NCBI GenBank assembly: GCA_030538215.1
Contig: JAUNUM010000010.1
Location: 1 to 45,191, forward strand
Direction: 5' to 3'
DNA length: 45,191 nucleotides
Origin: Bacteroidia bacterium
Lineage (GTDB): Bacteria > Bacteroidota > Bacteroidia > Bacteroidales > Dysgonomonadaceae
Below, piece after piece: positions 43,245 through 45,191 of this stretch (within the stretch, counting starts at the first letter, position 1; every line of letters begins with the position of its first letter). Both the position numbers and the translations under genes were made by a program. The notes under the pieces are model-generated. The model had not been told where the DNA came from, searched no databases, and saw only the letters and a list, made by a program, of their open reading frames with translations.

Positions 43245-44573
43245 ATGAAAACTAAAAGCTTAATTATTACAGGTTTGCTGGTCTTGGCGCCCGTTATAGG
43301 TTTTGCCCAAGAGTGGGATGACATTTATGCCGATCCTTCTCAAAACAATACTGTAACCGTAAAGGTTCAGAAAAAACAAGGACCACAAAAGAGAAAAATT
43401 GTGGTGGTAGAAGGAAAAGCATCCAATATGGAAGTTCGCACAAATGGACGCAACATTGATGAATATAACCGTCGTGGACAAAATAATTTAGTCGAAAACG
43501 ATACTGTATTGGTAGAGGATTCAACTTATCAACAATACGAATATACGGACAGAATTATTAAATACCATGATCCGGAATCGAGCATTAAAATTACCGGAGC
43601 CGACGAAGTTACCGTTTATGTAGGTGACGACATCTATTCCGATTATTACGAGAATCGTGGATGGAATTCGGGCACATATTACGGTTACGGAATGGGTTGG
43701 GGGTGGAACAGTTACTATCCTTGGTATGATCCATGGTACTACGATTCTTGGTATTATGGTTACGGATATTATAGTCCTTGGTACAGTCGTTGGCACTCAC
43801 CCTGGTATTATGGTGGTCGATACAATTCATGGTATTATAGCAGTTGGTATTCGCCTTGGTATTATGGTGGATATTATGATCCTTGGTATTACAGCTATGG
43901 CAGTGGATATTACAACGGTTTTTATGATGGATACTATTCGAGTTTACCCAGCAATCATGCCGGCAGAAGTTCAGGAGTTTATAGATCAAGCTCGGCGAAT
44001 ACTGCAGGCAGATCGCCAGTTGCAGGGATGGGAAGAAGTTCAAATATGACTTCAAGTCGTTCGGCAATAGATGGCTATACAAGAACAACATCATCGGGCA
44101 GAAGTTCTTCGGCTTACAGCAGAAGCTCAGGTGATTCGCCAAGAACAAGAATTATCGACGATAGTGGTCGTGCTTACGATTCAAGATCGGGACAAATTAT
44201 AAGTAGAAGTTCATCTTCTTCCCGCTCAACTACAGGCACGATAGACCCCAACTCAAGAGTCTATAATAGCAGAAGTAGCTATCCAAACAATACATACGAA
44301 AGAAGTTCTTCGGGCAGAAGCGATGTTTACTCCACTCCATCAAGAAGTTCAAGTTCAAGCAGAAGCGGTGGTTCATACTCTGCACCGTCGAGAAGTTATT
44401 CCGGTAACGACAGCTATTCTGCGCCAAGCAGAAGTTCAGGGTCCAGTCGCTCTTCATCATCTTTCGACTCATCTTCTTCAAGTTCCAGCAGCCGTTCTTC
44501 AGGTTCATTTGGAGGTGGAAGCAGCAGTAGTGGTAGTAGTGGCGGCGGACGTAGTAGTGGAGGTCGCCGTTAA
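43245..44573 (+). CDS. Secreted Tyr/Trp- and Ser/Arg-rich low-complexity protein
   Basis: The 442-residue product has a signal peptide (residues 1-22, ending GFAQ). Residues 23-135 are a mixed acidic/basic N-terminal domain. Residues 139-231 are extremely aromatic: nine WY pairs (mostly PWYY, SWYY, PWYS) with Gly and Tyr between. From 240 to the end the protein is Ser/Arg/Gly-rich (RSSS, SAPSRS), ending GGRSSGGRR. No known domain is recognised. The DNA repeats in the central part (CCTTGGTAT-type units) suggest expansion by duplication. A structural or adhesive surface protein would fit, but this is inference. A terminator and a FadL-like barrel gene follow. Confidence 0.85.
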   Translation: MKTKSLIITGLLVLAPVIGFAQEWDDIYADPSQNNTVTVKVQKKQGPQKRKIVVVEGKASNMEVRTNGRNIDEYNRRGQNNLVENDTVLVEDSTYQQYEYTDRIIKYHDPESSIKITGADEVTVYVGDDIYSDYYENRGWNSGTYYGYGMGWGWNSYYPWYDPWYYDSWYYGYGYYSPWYSRWHSPWYYGGRYNSWYYSSWYSPWYYGGYYDPWYYSYGSGYYNGFYDGYYSSLPSNHAGRSSGVYRSSSANTAGRSPVAGMGRSSNMTSSRSAIDGYTRTTSSGRSSSAYSRSSGDSPRTRIIDDSGRAYDSRSGQIISRSSSSSRSTTGTIDPNSRVYNSRSSYPNNTYERSSSGRSDVYSTPSRSSSSSRSGGSYSAPSRSYSGNDSYSAPSRSSGSSRSSSSFDSSSSSSSSRSSGSFGGGSSSSGSSGGGRSSGGRR

Positions 44574-44588
44574 TCAATAAACATAATT

Positions 44589-44646
44589 GATGACTGCTTC
44601 AGAAAAAAATCTCAGAAGGGTTTTATATGAGGCAGTCATTTTTTTA
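44589..44646 (+). terminator. Terminator after the low-complexity gene
   Basis: GATGACTGCTTCA and TGAGGCAGTCATT pair over about 11 bp (with G-T wobbles) with a loop of about 27 bases, followed by TTTTTT. The loop is long, so it may be less efficient. Confidence 0.65.
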
Positions 44647-44752
44647 TCTAACTATTTCGTAAAGTCAAACATGCAAAAGACAAGTTATTCAAATTATACC
44701 GTAACAAGAAATAGTTTAACTTAGTAAAAACAAAATCAAAAACTATATTAAA

Positions 44753-45163
44753 ATGAAAAAATTTGTATATTTTCTTTTCTCTTTAATATTTATTGCAAAC
44801 TACTCGTATTCACAAGGAGAGGTAGAAGCTTTAAAGTATTCTCGCGGTGAACTTTATGGCACGGCGCGTTCTATGGCAATGGGTAATGCTTTTGGTGCAT
44901 TGGGCGGCGATATTGCAGGTGTTTCCATCAATCCTGCAGGAATTGCTGTTTACAGAAGTTCAGAAGTGGTAGGTACATTAGGATTTCAGCAAAATACTTT
45001 CAAAATTGGAACTATTGACAAAAGTGTTAATGATTTCAACTCACACAATATAGGCTTTGTTGGATATTTCCCGTTGAGAAACGACGTAATGCCTATGATT
45101 AATTTTGGTTTTACGTATAATAAGCAAAAATCATTCAATAATCAATATAGTGCTGCAGGATGA
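44753..45163 (+). CDS. FadL/OmpP1-like outer-membrane barrel protein, interrupted
   Basis: The visible 136 residues have a signal peptide (about 1-20, ending YSQG) and the FadL/OmpP1-type N-terminus: YSRGELYGTARSMAMGNAFGALGGDIAGVSINPAGIAVYRSSE. Related proteins in Bacteroidetes are long barrels (about 450-550 residues). The frame ends at TGA (45161-45163), but the same frame continues as DRSASWTDF to the window edge, which fits the usual SSLTDY-type continuation. The gene is partial here, and broken by a nonsense change or a sequence error. Confidence 0.75.
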   Translation: MKKFVYFLFSLIFIANYSYSQGEVEALKYSRGELYGTARSMAMGNAFGALGGDIAGVSINPAGIAVYRSSEVVGTLGFQQNTFKIGTIDKSVNDFNSHNIGFVGYFPLRNDVMPMINFGFTYNKQKSFNNQYSAAG

Positions 45164-45191
45164 GATAGGTCTGCATCATGGACAGATTTTA
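45161..45191 (+). other. In-frame continuation of the barrel gene beyond TGA
   Basis: The codons after the TGA at 45161-45163 are GAT AGG TCT GCA TCA TGG ACA GAT TTT. This fits the expected downstream sequence of the FadL-like family. The window ends 28 bases later. Confidence 0.5.

Noticed and set aside
43609-44148. Minus- and plus-strand ORFs inside the aromatic/Ser-rich gene
   Set aside because: The repetitive DNA keeps other frames open; they have no start signals and no domain.
612-45163. TGA used as a sense codon in this organism
   Set aside because: Several intact genes (fchA, pstS, pstC, the response regulator and the kinase) end at TGA, and ATGA overlaps at pstC-pstA and regulator-kinase need TGA as stop. 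The two in-frame TGA codons are better explained as mutation, error or local readthrough. Selenocysteine is unlikely because no suitable downstream hairpin or Sec-type enzyme is seen.

Overview
The window looks like chromosomal DNA of a Bacteroidetes bacterium, most likely order Bacteroidales; the family (Dysgonomonadaceae- or Paludibacter-like) is only a guess. Supporting signs are AT-rich DNA, promoters of the Bacteroidetes type (TTTG or TTG at -33, TAnnTTTG at -7) before many genes, weak Shine-Dalgarno signals, Bacteroidetes-restricted families (DUF4230, DUF5606, FadL/OmpP1-like barrels), and dispersed short palindromes. There is no prophage, CRISPR array, rRNA or tRNA that I can see. Most of it is housekeeping DNA with a few unusual details.

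Layout. 1-680: outer-membrane barrel gene interrupted by an in-frame TGA. 731-5970: a small membrane ORF, then histidine breakdown genes hutI, fchA, hutH and an MFS carrier. 6126-9845: uvrB and fhs. 10010-13522: flavin-dependent oxidoreductase, FabH-like synthase, small membrane protein, PlsC acyltransferase. 13547-13839: palindrome, a promoter-to-terminator small RNA on the minus strand, and a dispersed repeat. 13862-18437: FemAB-like transferase, YkgJ-type cysteine-cluster protein, galE, a frameshifted winged-helix gene, cdsA and a DUF5606 gene. 18601-20301: lactonase lipoprotein and a PH-like membrane protein. 20319-24342: minus-strand run YiiX-like hydrolase, M28 peptidase, DedA, EamA. 24693-31638: pstSCAB-phoU-response regulator-histidine kinase behind a triple 22-bp direct repeat. 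31769-36968: 2-oxoacid dehydrogenase E1alpha, E1beta, E2, E3. 37100-45191: DUF4230 gene, carB, SPOR lipoprotein, metallo-hydrolase, an aromatic/Ser-rich secreted protein and a FadL-like barrel gene cut by the window edge and by another in-frame TGA.

How the genes work together. HutH and HutI carry out steps 1 and 3 of histidine degradation; FchA turns formimino-tetrahydrofolate into methenyl-tetrahydrofolate, and Fhs can recover ATP from 10-formyl-tetrahydrofolate. Urocanase (hutU) and the formiminotransferase are not in the window. The pst cluster is a complete phosphate uptake and sensing unit. The dehydrogenase cluster is a complete E1/E2/E3 set, but its only lipoyl domain is on E3 and not on E2.

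Most noteworthy: the lipoyl-domain arrangement, the three related palindromes filling each junction of that operon, the phased repeat at pstS, the sRNA-like unit at 13608-13716, and three reading-frame disruptions (612, about 16880, 45161), two of them close to the window ends.
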